Origin: Saururus chinensis
Taxonomy: Eukaryota > Streptophyta > Magnoliopsida > Piperales > Saururaceae
DNA length: 64,000 nucleotides
Direction of reading: 5' to 3'
Assembly (NCBI GenBank): GCA_035235625.1
Contig: CP141140.1
Span: 39,241,351-39,305,350 of the forward strand
Shown here in pieces: positions 12,411-27,400 of the stretch (position 1 is the stretch's first letter; each line of letters starts with the position of its first letter). The notes under the pieces are model-generated. The model was not told the DNA's origin and did not search any database. It worked only from the letters and a program-made list of their open reading frames with translations. A program made the translations under genes and the position numbers.

Positions 12411-15400
12411 CTGCATAACAAAAAAATTACTAGATACTACTACATACTTCAAAAGCATACAGGTACATTACTGCAAACATTTGTCATTTCGATAAAGAGT
12501 ATATTGATAGCCTGTAGCTAACCCCAACCCCGCTTTGGTAGAAAATATGGGCCTACACAGAAAACCCAAGAGTCATGGGTGAGCAGGATAAGTGGGGATG
12601 GGCAGATAATACACAGAGATCATAATTCTACAATGTGTGGGCTCATTTTGAGAGTAAATCCCATTCATCGAAGTTTAAAAAGTTTCAGCTACATTTCAAT
12701 ATGATTACATGTTTCTTTTTTTGTAAAACTGTATCCTCGTCACTGGGTTTTAAACCCACAAACTACGCTTTCAAGGTCACAGCTTTCACTACCGCACTAC
12801 AGCATATTACATTCGTGATGATTTGAATGTAGCTTTTGTCTTCTTCCACAAACGTAGTCATATTTTTTTATAGATACATAATCATCTTCACATAATCCCA
12901 AACATGGATCTATTCCACCATCTTTTTAAGACATTATCTAAAGACAAAAAAATAATTCAACAATGTCAAAATTTGAGTCTGTCTTTGACTCAAACTTCAG
13001 AAGCACAAACTCAAATGCAAACTTCCAAGTTCCAACTCAACTGAAATCTTATATTTGGACTTGGGCGACTAAAGACCAAGTCCGTCCAAGTCCTTGACCA
13101 CCCACCCCTATGCACTAAGAGTACCTTTCATCCAGAAATAAAAGAAATTGAATAATTATCATGTCACAATTAAATTTCATTTTTCAAAAAGCGCAGGAAG
13201 AGAAAGGAAAAAGAAGATCTATATTTTTAAAATTTAAAATAATTCAAGATCAAAGGGTTTAATGCTTGCATAGACAATGAGATTTACGGTGTAGTGGTAC
13301 ACAAGAGATAAGGGAGTTTCTCCATTTAACACCTGCTTGTTAAATACCATTAAACATCCTAATTAAGATCATTTTTGAATTAAGTATAAAAAGACAAACA
13401 AAACTCGTTTACAAAGGTAGAAGGTTAGGATTTAGTACTAATTAAGAATTTTCAATGGCTTCATCCAAAGATATATAAATTCATGACAAGATTGATGAGT
13501 TCTAAACACATGGAGACCGCATATGACACTAGTGAGGCATGGGATTAGTCATGGGACTTGGAAGGACCGAAGGAGCTAGTGAGAAAAGACCTATATATGA
13601 ATGACTAAAAGCTGGAATGATCTATTATAAAAAGAATGGCCAAGGCAGTGGCTAGGGTTTCGTGGGAGATTGTTAGGGTGCCCGGCCACCGGCTTGGCCA
13701 TGCTGGCCAGGGTGCCATCCGCTGCATGATTGACAGTTGGTGACGCATGTTGGCATAATGAGGCTCACGTGGCATCTTCAGTCAAGTGAGTGAGGAAGCA
13801 GCCCAAAGCCTGGCCGATCAGCATTCTCTCCCCTCCACTTTGTAAGATACAGCAGCCATTCTCTTCTCTCACCAGCAACTTTGTTCTGCTCTCTCCTTTC
13901 CTTCTCCTTCCCATTTCTCCGCCCAAGCTTCCCTTTTTTCTTCCTCTTTTCTACCCCATTCACTATAGCCCCTTCCGCCCACCCTGGCACCTCTCTCCAA
14001 TTCTCAACCTCCTCCTCCTTCCCCCCCACATCCCCATCCACCAAGACCTTGTTCCTTGAGCCCAACCACCCCCTCGGCCCTTTGTTTCTGCCCCTTTCTG
14101 CCTCGAACCCCTCGCCATCCCCTTCCACCGTCCCCTGGTGGTTGCCAGCCTGGCTGTTTCTTTCTTTCTCTGTTTGGTTGTTTTCTTCTTTATTAAAGTT
14201 AGGATCTTGTGTGTTTTTGTCCTGTCCCCCAGCCCAGCCCACCCGTCTTTAATATGGCAGATCAATTCAGGATGGTAACCCCATTCTTCACTGCTTCTGA
14301 TTTGGGTGTACCTCATCAGGCCTCTCTCTCTGAGAGGTTGTTGGACTGAGGCCCTTTCCGGACATGGTGGCTAGCCAACCCCGTGACTGTGACCCATATC
14401 CTAGAGTTGAAAGGTAGAGATCCATAGAGTTCAAGGTCAGCACTCTCTGCTGGAGGAGACACACAACCCAAAACCTTGTTTTGGTTTGTCTTAGATGTTG
14501 CATTTTTTGGGTGTTGAGCTGCCTTTCAGCAATTGCCTTCTTCCTCCAGGTGGATCTCATGCTTGAGGAGTTTGCCCCTGGCACCCAAGCCACCTTCAGG
14601 TGGTATTGATGCTAGATTATATATCAGCATTTGTCTGACCCTCTGGGGATTGCCTCTAGGGCTGGAGTTCAGGGTGTCCTACAGTGGAGGTGGTCTAGAG
14701 TGCAAGCCATCGGTTCTGGTAATCTCATCCTTCCTAGCTATGCTCATAATGTTATCATTGTGGGTCTTGTTCATGTGTCTCCCTATGTTGTAAAGTGTTC
14801 TCCATCTCATCTTGGAGTGTGTTTTTCTGTTTGATCGGACTCCCTCAGCCTATATGCTTGTAGCAGGCTCCTTATGCATGGTTTCTCTAGTTAATGAATA
14901 ACCCTTTTGCCCCTCAAGGGCTCCTGTTATAATATAAAAAAAATGACCAATGACTCATACTGCCGACCAAGAAAATGATGAGAACGCTGGGCAATTATAA
15001 CAGAGGCTTACTTCAGACTCTGATAACAAATGTGGCCCAACTACCGCTTAAGAAAACATTGACTTCCATCCCTAAGTAATATTTCTGTTTGCAAGTTTGT
15101 AGTTGTTGTTTAATTACTTGTGACTTGAGTTTTAGATGTAAAAGGAGAAAATGCAATCAAGCATGGAAAAATAATGAAAGGAAGCAGAAAAAAAAGAGAA
15201 AAAGGAAAAAGAAGAAAAAAGAAATTTCAGGATCAAATCTGTGTGAAAAAATTATATTAGTTGGAACAATACCTCCAGATCAAGTGTAAACCTTATAGCG
15301 CTTGAAAGGTTCTCAACGTTGAGTTCTGAAATAGGTATAGGCTCTGGCCCAACTCCGATTGCATGAACTCTTTCTGCCCAAAAAAATTGATCGCCAAAGA

Positions 15401-18400
15401 ATGGAATGATGGCTGTTGGACACTGGAATTACAAGAGAATGATGTTATAAAATAAAATATTATTATAGTATAAATCATGGAACTACTATTGTGATTTATA
15501 CATCAATGAAAAATTATTTGCACAGCCAAGTTAAAGTTCTATGCCAGTTTTGTGACAGTAACTTCATTTATAAAGCACATTGGTACAAAAGTCTTGGCTA
15601 AATCATATGGGCAGATAAAGCTTCACCCATATACTAATTCAAGCAACTCAGCATCTTGTGTGATCTGGCACTTACAGTAACATATCTCTTAAGATTTGGC
15701 ACTAACACTACAGAAAATTAAAATTGAGAAGCTAAGCTACTCAGAGAGTACATAAATGCATATTGTTACATGGAATATCAAGGAGATCACATCCTTGCAA
15801 TCCAGCTGTTAAGTGTTTGCTAATATTAAAATTTTTCTTCCCTAACAGCTTAAGCTATTAATAGAAGTAGTTAACTAACATGGAATCAAAGAAAAGTTCA
15901 AAGTTCTAGACCTGCTGAATGTAGGTGTGCCCCCTTAATGTGCAACACGTGCAATGCTGAATATGTGGTGCTTGAACTTGTAGGGGGAGTGTTAGCCTTG
16001 GTTAATATAAAAGGATATCCATTTCATAACAGCTTAAGCAATTAGGAGAAGTGGTTAACAAATAGCAGTAAAGCTAAAAAAGGGGAACTAATGGTGGGCA
16101 TTTGCCTTCGTCCAACAGTGCCATTTTTTTAGTTCTTATCATTAGCAATTAGCTTCTGGTAATTTGGAACAACCTCAAGATAAATTTCTCATTTTAACCA
16201 AATTCTTATCAATATCAACTAGCTTCTAGTGTTCCATAACTGCTTCAGGATAAATTGCTAAAAGTAAACAACTTCAGATACTAAATAAAAGGAAAATGAT
16301 CAACATGTCATGCTATTATGCCGTCAAGACTATTAGCAAATGAAGAGCTTATTAAAAACACTACCCCAGCCCTTAGCCCAGTAGCTGTTGTACCGGCTCC
16401 CCCATGATGTACCTGTACAATTTTACAGAAAGCAAATGTAAGAGGGAGGAATAGAAGAAACATTTATCATAGATTTGGTGAAGGCAAAAGAAGGGCTAGT
16501 TTTCTTGTGTTGCATGATATAACCATAAAGCACTAGAATATGTACCAAGTTTGTCAATAGCACCATTACTTTTGAATATTGATCAAGGCACATCTCAGAA
16601 TAAAACGGAAAACTATATTTTACATAAATAACACTTTATTTCTGATGTAATTTTATGGACTAAACAGCGTTAGGTTGGCACACGGCTACAGTAAGCAGCA
16701 ACAGTTCAATTCAAAGCAGTGTACTATAGAATCATCTATTTTGGCACAAGAGTTGTATCACCCTTCTTATGTTGTACCAAAAAAATAAGCGCCATAAAAG
16801 TTTCCATAATTATGTCACTCTACATTTTAAACATCTGTTGGCAACTTATAGGAACATTCCTTCCAATTACTATTCATATAAATGATAAAAAAAATTGTAC
16901 TTTCGGAGGTACAGGAACCCACAACCCAACTATACATTTGCTCAAAAAACAACTAGCTTTGGTTTGAAGACGAATATACCAATATTTCTCAGGCTGGTGT
17001 CAGATAATGAAATCAACCTCATATTATTTTATAGGTTTTACCCTGTTTTCCTATTTTGCTTCTAAGAGTGCAGTTGAATGATCGAACCAAGATCAACTTG
17101 GAAGCAAACCAAGATCAAATTGGACAGATTCCATTCTGTTCCATTTTTGAAAACAAAACTGCTAGCTTTGGTTTGAAGATGACTTTATCAATATTTCTCA
17201 GGCAGGTGTCAGATCATGAAATCAACCTCAGATTATTTATAGAGTAGTTTTTACACTATTTTCCCATTTTGCTTCTGAACCAACTCGAGTGGAATCGAAT
17301 TATTGAACCAAGATCAACTTGGAAGCAAACCAAGATCAAGTTGGACAGGTACCATTCTGTTTCATTTTTTGCTTTAATGCAGTTTCGAAGGTGAAAAATC
17401 CAGAAAGTTTCCTCATTCATTGTTCCCTTTAGGGGAAAAAGAAACAAAAACCTGTAGAACTAAGCAAAGATTCTTTTAGAATATAATCTACTTCATTTAC
17501 ATCCACTGTAACATATAAATAAATTTAAAGATGCAATTAATATTGTTGTATTTTAGTCAACCGGGATTACAGACTCCTTGCCACCAATTTAGATGGATGG
17601 GAGGTGTATATGATGTTGATGAGGATGAATCTGATGATAGTGATGATGCATTCTCATTTTCCAACTATCTTCTTACTGTAAACTACAAAAAGTAATTTTA
17701 AGTAAACTAAGAAGCTTACATGGACGTAAATAATATGTAAAGCATACAAGCACTCTTCAGTGAATTATGCTTTTAACTCGGTTTTATGACATGTTTGATC
17801 TCAATTTGAAGATAAATTTCTACAGATGCAAGAATACCCACCACAGCAGTGCATTGAGGAAACAACCAGTCATGGGGACAGTTCTCAAGAAGGTAGATGT
17901 CATCAGAAACTTCTGCTACTGCAAATTATAAACAGATAGCTGATTACAAGTAAAGGATAGCTTATTATAATAATTCAATTTAAAAAATAGGACGGAGAAT
18001 ATTAAAAACTAGACTAATCATAGATATTTATCAAAATTCGATGACATTCATATATACAATAATCTATATCCGTTAATTTAATGGTATTACTATTCATCTG
18101 CAGTATGTATATCTTGTCTGCCAGTCCTTAGCCATTCTCTGATGGAAGATGCATAATCAAGGAAGTATCATTAACAAATGATTTATTAACCAACCATGCA
18201 ACAACACTACTAAAGAGGAAACTATCAGTCAGCAAGAGCAGTATATGGAATCAGATGGGGGAAGAGAGAAAAAGAGAGTTTCAAAAGGAAATCTATAGTA
18301 ATAAAGATGAAAAGTGTCATTCAAAGCGCCAAACACATGGCATCACCTCCTTGAGAAAATTGCAGACAGCTTTATGCTTTAGTTTTGCAGGAAATAAGCT

Positions 18401-21400
18401 GGCTCAATTCATCTTTTTTTACCAGAGATAAATAGAGTAAGGAACCATGTGTGAAAATGCATGTCCAGTGTGGAAGGAACACACAAAATTCTTCTCAAGT
18501 TTCCATGATAATTTTTCAAGCTAAAAAAGAGACAAGAGAAAAACGAAAACATTAAGAGGTACAAACCTGAGGAGATCAAAAGAAGTAATAGAGGAAGGGG
18601 AAAATAAGAAGAATGTTTACATGAAAAGAAGAACTTGTTTCACACAGAGATCATTTCAAAATTTTGTTAGTAAGCTTCAGTTGTATTTACCATAGGAAAG
18701 AACATGCTATATTCCATAAAACACAACAATTAAAAACCTAGATCCCCAGTCAGAAGAAACCAACCTGGTTGTAAGTTAAGAAATCTAGGAGAAAAAGTGA
18801 GGCAAAAGAAATGACTTAACATAATTACGTTTTGTCTTTAATGAGTGATTAAAGAAATGTGTGGCAACTGATATGGGCAGTGGAAATAAAAATTTATAAG
18901 GGCCAAAATACATCCAGGACTACAGTATTATAATGGATTACAAAAATCAGGATAACAAGTACACTTACATGCAAAGGCAAACAGACATGATGTTTACTAC
19001 CGTAATTAACAGAATTTAAGTAACCAGAAAAGGCAACTCCTTAAGAGCAATTTGAAGCAAGAGAGAAGTATGAACTTACAACTCCCAAGACCTCCCCAAC
19101 CCTTGTCAATTATGCCTCTCTGCCCCGTACTTCGTAGTGCCTCCAAAACAATAGTTGTGACCTTATTACCATCTCCAAGAGGCTGGAAAAATTTTTTTAA
19201 AGAAGTGCATAACCATCAATAGACCTCTCATGAAACACCCTTGTGCCTTTTAACTCATTGTCTTTTTGTACATAGAGAGGAATGTGACAGGATAGCAGAC
19301 GTTAGATGAACCAAATGAGTCTTGTACTGCCGATTAGTTTGAATATAATCAGCTAGCCTTTTACAAAACGACATTTTCGTGACCACAATTAAGCAATAAA
19401 ACATAATATTTGTTTTATACTACTATCAATTTTACTAAGAGGATTATGCATATATTACCAAATAGAGAAGTAATAAGGAAATGAAGGATGAAATCAATAA
19501 AAGCAGAGATAGAATAGTAAGTTTAAACTTTGATCAAGAACAGCTTTTCCCACAAATTTATTTGAAGCATTTTGAAGGTAGTTGAGATTTATACCGAAAA
19601 GAAGAAAGTCTTATTTCTTCCATTTAAAATTAAAGTTGAACTTCAAAAAAAACGAGGATTACGAAATGACAGTTCAACAAGCAAGAAAACTTTCTATAGA
19701 TGTTCCCACTCTTACTAAAGCAACTAAGTCAACAGGACAGCACGAATTAAGATACCTAGAAACTTATACCAGACAGAAAAGAACACCTACTCCCTTCATT
19801 GTTTAGACAGAAAAACATATTTTCTATGATGAAATGAACCCCATAAAAACAAATAAGTGGTCCAACTTGATCGTGCTCATTGTTTTGGAGAAGGAGAAAG
19901 AAGCTTACCATACTACCGAAACCAACATATATTGGTTTAGGGCCCTTTTCTATCCAGTCCACAAGCTCTTTAGGAGGCTCATACTTGGATCCAAGGTTCA
20001 AGAAACAGAAACCAACAACGTCCACTAGCACACCCCAATCTGTGCAACACATCACTAACTTAAGATGCTCATGATAAACACAAATTCAATGTAACAAGAA
20101 AGAATAAATAAATAATAATGGCAGCTAATAAAGCTTGCATCCAATTGGCGAGTTATAATTGTAGTAAAAAGAATGTTGAAGGTCTATGAATGCAAATATG
20201 AGAAACTGGAAAAGGGAGTGTGCTTATGTGAAAATGCGAGAAAGAGAGAGAGAGAGAGAGAGGAGTAGACCAAGGTCAAATTGACAAAAGAAGCGTGCAT
20301 GCATGTGTGTCTATACTAATAGCAAAAAGAATGTGTGAGTATACATTTAGAAAACTAATATGGGCCCAAGTATAGCCAACTTAGCTGGCCCACGTCCCAG
20401 ATGTTGAACCAATAGATTTCAGATGAAGATAGGATCAGAAGCAATTGAGAAAGGGCTGTGCATAATGGCGGATCACCACATTTAGAGCGGTTCTCACATG
20501 TGGACTCTGCTATTTGCATACAGCTAGAAATGAGATGCCTGCTCATTAGAATGGCATAATCTTGGCAGAGAAAGGATCCTGTATGATATTGGCCCCTATC
20601 CCTTTCATCCCACAACAGCCCTACATTCCAAAAGGGTGTGGTGAAGTTAGTTGAACCTTTGGGAGCAGCTTAACCAACCTCTAAACGTAAACGGATATTG
20701 AGATTATTATACAAAGCCGGCTCATAAAATTCCCAGTATACCCACCATAGATAGTGATGTAATACATGGGATAAATGTGCAAAGTAAAGAGCTGCTCATG
20801 GTTTGCAATCCTGGCGTCAGGGTCCAAGAAAATAGGGTAGGAAGCAGTCTCATTTCTGCAAATTTCCAAATCCTGCCAATATCTAGGCATATGTGGCCAA
20901 GATCTTAGCAAAAGCCATCTACCAATGTGTCAATTTTCTAAATCTCGGAAAGATCTCGACAAATCTAGCCCGATCTCATTTGTGCTTAATAAAAACAATT
21001 ATTAGAATCCTTGTGCTTTCACCATTATTTTCACATGAATATATTCTTGTGAGAACATGGTATTATTGATGTTTGGGAACTATTTATATTACTCTTCATA
21101 TGCAAATTATCTTAAATCTTTTTTATTTTGCATATTGTTTTTAAGTGCACAGTTTCATGATTTTTTATGGTAGTAATAGTATTGATAAATTTTAAATATA
21201 CGTATACATCAATTTTATGTATGAGATTAGAATTTCCTCCTCGAACATTTTCCAGATATCTTTGAGATCTCTCCAAAATCTCTTATTTTTGGCCAACTGA
21301 GATTGCAAACCTTGGAGCCACTTTGAATTGTTGTGAGATAAGTGTGTCCCAACTAGGCTTAAAAGAAAATTCTACAACACAACAGTAGGGCCCACAATAC

Positions 21401-24400
21401 TCTATGCAGCACAAGTGTTGGGCCCTAAAAAAAGGTAAAAAAAACTGAATGTAGCAGGACTAAGGATGCTAAGGCCAATGCATGGGATAGCTAAGAGAAA
21501 CTGTGTTAAAAGATGAGTGTATTAGAATTCTTGCTTACCTAGCTAAAAAAAGCACATGTTAAAGAGAACTTAGGGGTAACTTCAAGTGAGAAGCTTTGAA
21601 AAGGTAGGTCACATTGGCATGGGAATGCCACATGTACAAAGAAGACCAAGCGATGCCCCAATATGAAAGTTGGAAGGGATGAAAGTTGAAGAAGCTAAAA
21701 TAGGGAGAGGAAGACCTGAGGACATAGATAGAGTTAATAAGAAAAGATATGACTATGTTATCTCTTATAAAGAGTAGGCACAAAACATACTAGAGGGGAA
21801 GTGCAAGTTCCATGTTGCCAAAACTAACTTGTCATAAAAAGGAGCTTCTGATTGTGATTATACAAAACCTGCTCAAACACTGAGCACAACTAAGCTTTCA
21901 TTGTTGACATGTAGGAAATGAATAAACTTATATAACATAGATGGGAAGTGTTGATTTTAATGAAGTTTATATATTTCACACAGCCATTTCCCCCTAAGTC
22001 AATTGAGTTATCTGTCCATACAACCAACTAGGTGGTGGCCGCATCATTCCACCCTTGCTTCCGCGTCATCTCGCGGTATTAGTTTCTTATAATCAAGGAA
22101 TTCCTTCTTAATCAAAAGAAGCTAAAAATTGTGCATTTCTTAGGCCCACCATTGCTTCCCTGCAAGCCCCGTGCATTTGGGCCAACAGCAAAAATATTGC
22201 AAAAGTTCCATTGCATGGTTACGAAATTGGTTGTCCTGTACAATGGTACAAGCCATGCAGCTTATAGGAACACCTTTGGTTCTTTCACATCATGGGCAAC
22301 TAACAGAAACAGTATGAATGCGGGGATGAATGTTTTGGAACACATCTTGAAGCACCCTGCAATGCTGGAGTGAGCATCTCTGGCTCACCTTCCTCAGACT
22401 GGAAGCAGAGAACATGAACCCAAGCGTCACCACAGCCAAAGATGGCCTTGGCCACTCCAATTTCCGTCAACAGGCATGTCACGCTTTCCTCACTTCCATG
22501 GAGGAGCTTGGCCTATAATTGCCAGGCCACGAGGCCAGCCTTAAAGTTCCGCCACAATCCACCTATAAGACACTTAACTCAAAGAAAGCCAGCACCAAAC
22601 ACTAACTGCCTTGAGGGGCTGCACAGCAGGGGTGAACCCTCATGCTGGTCCTGTGTAGCAGACCCTCAGGTGTTACAGCTAATGTTTGAGGGGCTGTACA
22701 GATATGAACAAACAGGCCATGCAGGATATGGTGCATAGGGGTTGCAGGCCAGAGCGCCACAGTCCTGTTTGATTCCATCTATTCTCTCATTTCTCTGTTG
22801 TACTGCACTTCCCACACTCTTGGGCAATCGCTTCCTCGATGAACACAGTTTTCCCAGTGAACAAATGCCATAATAGTTAAAATTTAGTGTTTCTCATAAA
22901 CCAAGTTGCGAACTTCAAACTTGAGAATTTTCAACTCTTTGCAAGCAAGAAAAAGTCAGATCATATGGATCTATTAACAAAAAAGTTCCAAGGTTTCATG
23001 TAGGAAGCCATATGACTTAAAACCCTTAAGGTGACACTTCTTGATGTAAAAAATAAATGAGAAAACATAAAATGGGGGGTGGGGAAAGGGAGGAAGCTGA
23101 GACAAATTTATTGGAAGGTTAAAAGGTAGTAATAAATAAGTGGTCTTAAAAAACAAATATCATTAACACCAACAAAGCGTAACAATAATAACAACAATAA
23201 TAATATTATCATACCGCTTGGCTTTTGAACAAGGTGGGGACTCCACAAATACCCAGTAGGCAAATGAGATATGGATCCATGGTATGTACTAAAATATGCA
23301 ATGGGAGGAAGCTTCAATTTCCTTTTCCTGAAGTCATTTATAAATCCTCTTATGCTCCACCATACTATTAAATCGACGACAAGATATGACAGCTGAATTA
23401 ACAAGTAAGATTACAGTGAGTACAAAAGCTTTTAATAAGCCATTGTAAATCAAATGCATGCCAGAATATGTTTATGAAGGGCATACCCGATAACCTGCAG
23501 GTTGTGATACACGAGCCAGTGGGTGAGGAAATTCATTTGTTGGCCTGCCTATTAAATGCAGAAGTAAGAATGTGCATTATTCCTTTTTAAGTTAAATCAT
23601 TCGAGACGATTTGAACATCCTTTTTGAACCCTTCAAAATGTCAAAAATTTTAGCAGACAAAAGTTTATTTTTGTTTTTGTTTTTTTGTGGATAAAAACTA
23701 AAATGACAGTCAGCTTTACTCAGAAATATAAGATATGAAAAAAGGTTCCAAGAACTCTTTACAGCAGCAAATCCATTCTAAAGGTTTGCAGAAATGAAAA
23801 AAAAACATTGTCAATTCAGAGCATGTCACAGACACATCAAAATATCAGTAAAATAAATGATAACAATTTTTTAAAAACCAAAAGGGAGTACAAGTAGGAA
23901 TGTATCATAAATTTCCTTTGAAATTATTCCAGCAAAGATCATGTTAACACAAGTTTCAAAAAAAGCAATAAAGCAAAATTCCTTGATTTGATGAAACCTC
24001 CCCAACTGTAATAATAAATCCTCTTATGCAATGACATTAAATTACCAGAAATTTCTTGACTAATCAGTTAAAGAGCCCTTACAGAATTAAAGTATAAGAA
24101 AATATTGTTAAAACTATGCGATGAACTTCACAAGTAATGTAGGAGACCGTAAACTAAGTCAAGAGATAGTCCATACATGCCAACTTGTTGAGATAAGAAA
24201 AATATTCAATCACAAGATTAATAAACTTCCAACGTTGTAAAATTGTCATAATATTGTGCAACATTGATATCCAATTCAACCTGATAGGCAGATGACGACC
24301 TTACATCAAAAGGATCTATTCTATGAAGGCTTGCATTCTTAAAGTTCTACCAAATAAATGATAGGCAGATGGCATCAAAACATCTGTTTTCAGTGTAATT

Positions 24401-27400
24401 GTTCTATTTTTATGCTAATTTTTATACAAAAATCTGCATGTAACTTGGACACCAAAAAGGTGGTAGCATATGTGGCATGCCAATAGTGCTAAGTGTATGT
24501 ACAGACTCCTGCATAGACACTGAATAAAACAATTTTCTCCTTCATTTATTACATAAAAGTAACATCAGTTTTCAGGTAAAAACAACAGCTGACATCCGAA
24601 TGGCTGATTTGTCAATGTGATCAAGTTCTCACTTTGAACACTCTAAGAGTGATATGCACATTATGCACAAAGAACATCTTCAAAAATTTTGGGTCAAGGT
24701 GCAATTCACTCTACAGTTACTTCAGTTACTTTATTAGTTATGATAATAAGTGCACGTAGGCACCCTTGTTTGTGTTGCACATTGTTGCTTTAATTCAGTT
24801 ATTAGTCAGCTTAGTTAATAGTTAGTTTTAGCCTATGTAGTTAGATGGATGTTTCTATGTAGCCTGTTAGGCAATAGCCATAAGTAGGCTGACTCATTGT
24901 AATTAGGTTTATGAAGAATTAATTAATCTTTTCACTGTTTGTCTCCCTCTCTCTCTCTTCAACTCTTCTCTGAATTTCTGTCCTCCACTTCTCTAGATAG
25001 ATCGCACTTGCAGCCCGCAAGTGTGCATCATCCTCTCCCTTCCGTCACCATCTTTCTAACTTCTCACCCAAGATCGCAGTTATAACACAAGGACATAACA
25101 AGTTGGTATCAAAGCCGTCTTTCCTCGGATTTTTTTCCCATGGCAAACAGATGTGTCTACGAAAGGAGAACTCAACCCCCCGGCCAAGAGAACACTAGGG
25201 CAGAACCGGGGATGATTCCGGCCCACCAGATCGCCGCCGCCGCTCCACACCCTAGCGCGGGTCCATTCCCTGACACCACAGCTGAAAATCCTCAGGCCGC
25301 CACAGCCCAGTCGCCGGTGGGAGCACAAACCGCCGCAGCCCATTCGCCGACGGGAGCAGGCCAGCCATCCAGTGGCTGGGACGAGATTTTGGGGGCGCTA
25401 TCGTCGCTTCAGATCCAAACCATGGAGGCCCAGCGAATATTTCTCCAAGAATTAAAGACAGATCTTTGTTCGTATGCGGATCGCTAGCAAGCAACCTTGG
25501 ACCAAATAAGCAAACGATCAGGCTGCTTGTTTGGTCGCCTTCACAGCAGGGTCAGCAACTGCTCCTCCTCCGGTCACCTTCCCGTCATCAGCGACGGCCT
25601 GCCCCCATGGCAAGGGTATCCTTCAGCGACCATCTGCGACCTTGTTTCCTCAGGGATCTGGTCGACCTACACACAGCCCCTTCCCCCAGACATTCACCAA
25701 TGAGGTGCGTATGCCAGCCCCTTCAATTGGATCTAGTCGCGCTCCATCGGCATCTGTATTGGGAAATGAATCAGCCCCAATACCTCAGTGGCATGATAAT
25801 GACATTTATTTAGATGAAGTGGCAGAGGAAGGAACCTATGGACCGGCACCTAAGGCAAGCACAATTTGTCTTAATTTTCCTGAATATTCTGGTGAAGACA
25901 ACCCAAATAAGTGGGTTTCACGAGCTGAGCAGTTTTTCACCTACCAAGGCACCCGACCTGATCAGCATGTGCTTTTAGCGTCCTTCCATCTTCCCTAGTA
26001 TGGTTGCAACAGCTTGAACAGCAGGAGGGCAACATCTTTTGGGATTATTTAGTGACAGAATTATGCGCTTGTTTTGGACCCAATGAGTATGAAGACTTTG
26101 ACTCCCATCTGCACAATCTCCGCTAAATTTCCTCTATCAAGACATATCAGACTGATTTTGCTAGATTGGCAACCCGTGTGGAATGGACGGCGTCAGCTCT
26201 TCTTTCCAAATTTATCAGTGGGTTGTGAGAGGATATTAAGGCGGAAGTACAACAGTTTAAGCCAGCCAATCTTCGCCAAGCTATTCGTCTTGCTCGCATA
26301 CAGGAGTGACTTCAGCGCCTGCGAAGGGGTAATCATGCCTTGCTAGTGAACCGACCTCCTCCAGTTCACCCCGCATCTACCCCGAGCCAGGTCAGGCGCC
26401 TTACTCCGGCTCAAATGGAGGACCGTCGTTCTAAAGGACTTTGCTTTAACTGTGATGAGAAATTTGTGCTCGGGAACAAATGCAAGCTACCAGGGTCGGT
26501 GTTAATAATGGAAGAAGGGCTGCTTGCAGGAGACAGTTCTGAATGTGACAAGCCAGATAATGTTCCTGAAATTTCTCTGCATATGTTTGATGGATCTTAT
26601 GAACCCCACACCTTCAAAGTGGAGGGCTCTATAAAACAGCAAGCGGTCTCCTTATCGATAGCAGCAGTACACATAATTTTATTAATGATAAGGTGGCACG
26701 AAGATTGGGATGTAATATTCAGCCATCTACCTCCTTCGATGTGCTCATTGGCGACGGGAGATATCTGCAGAGCAATGGGGTGTGTCTAAATGTTCCTTTA
26801 TTAATTCAAGGACATTTATTCCATCTTGATCTGTTTCTACTACCCACCAAGGGGGCCGATGTTGTGTTGGGAGTGCAATGGCTCCAAGATCTTGGTCCCA
26901 TTACATGGGATTTCAAGCAGTTACATATGAATTTCGCTTATGGTGATGTCCAAATTCAGCTCAGAGGCCAGCAACCAGGTACACTCCATTCAACCCAGTC
27001 CATAAGTGCTCTCTTCAAATTTGCTGCAAAAGGATTTTTATTGCAATTGTGCACTGAGCCACCACTTCAGCCTGGTAATATTCTGGTGGGTTTGGAATCC
27101 TTGTTGATCGAGTATGATAGTCTGTTTGGGATGCCCTCAGCTCTACCTCCAGGCCGCCAGCATGATCATAGAATCCATATCCAGCCAGGGTGTCCCCCTG
27201 CTAATGTTCGTCCCTACAGGTGCCCTCGGGTGCAAAAAACTGAGATTGAACAGCTAGTACAGGAAATGCTCTCCTCAAGACTCATTTGGCCTAGCATGAG
27301 TCACTACTCTTCTCCAGTTCTTCTTGTTCACAAGAAAAATGGGTCATGGCATTTTTGTGTAGATTATCGTGTCTTGAATGCCATTACAATTAAGGATAAG

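Noticed and set aside
13778..14316. Overlapping open frames on both strands up to 154 codons
   Set aside because: They are low-complexity products of a pyrimidine-rich tract within a probable retroposon, with no family resemblance.
19500..19580. Open minus-strand stretch between exons 9 and 10
   Set aside because: It does not match the family and would break phase; the true exon 10 was found at 19080-19182.
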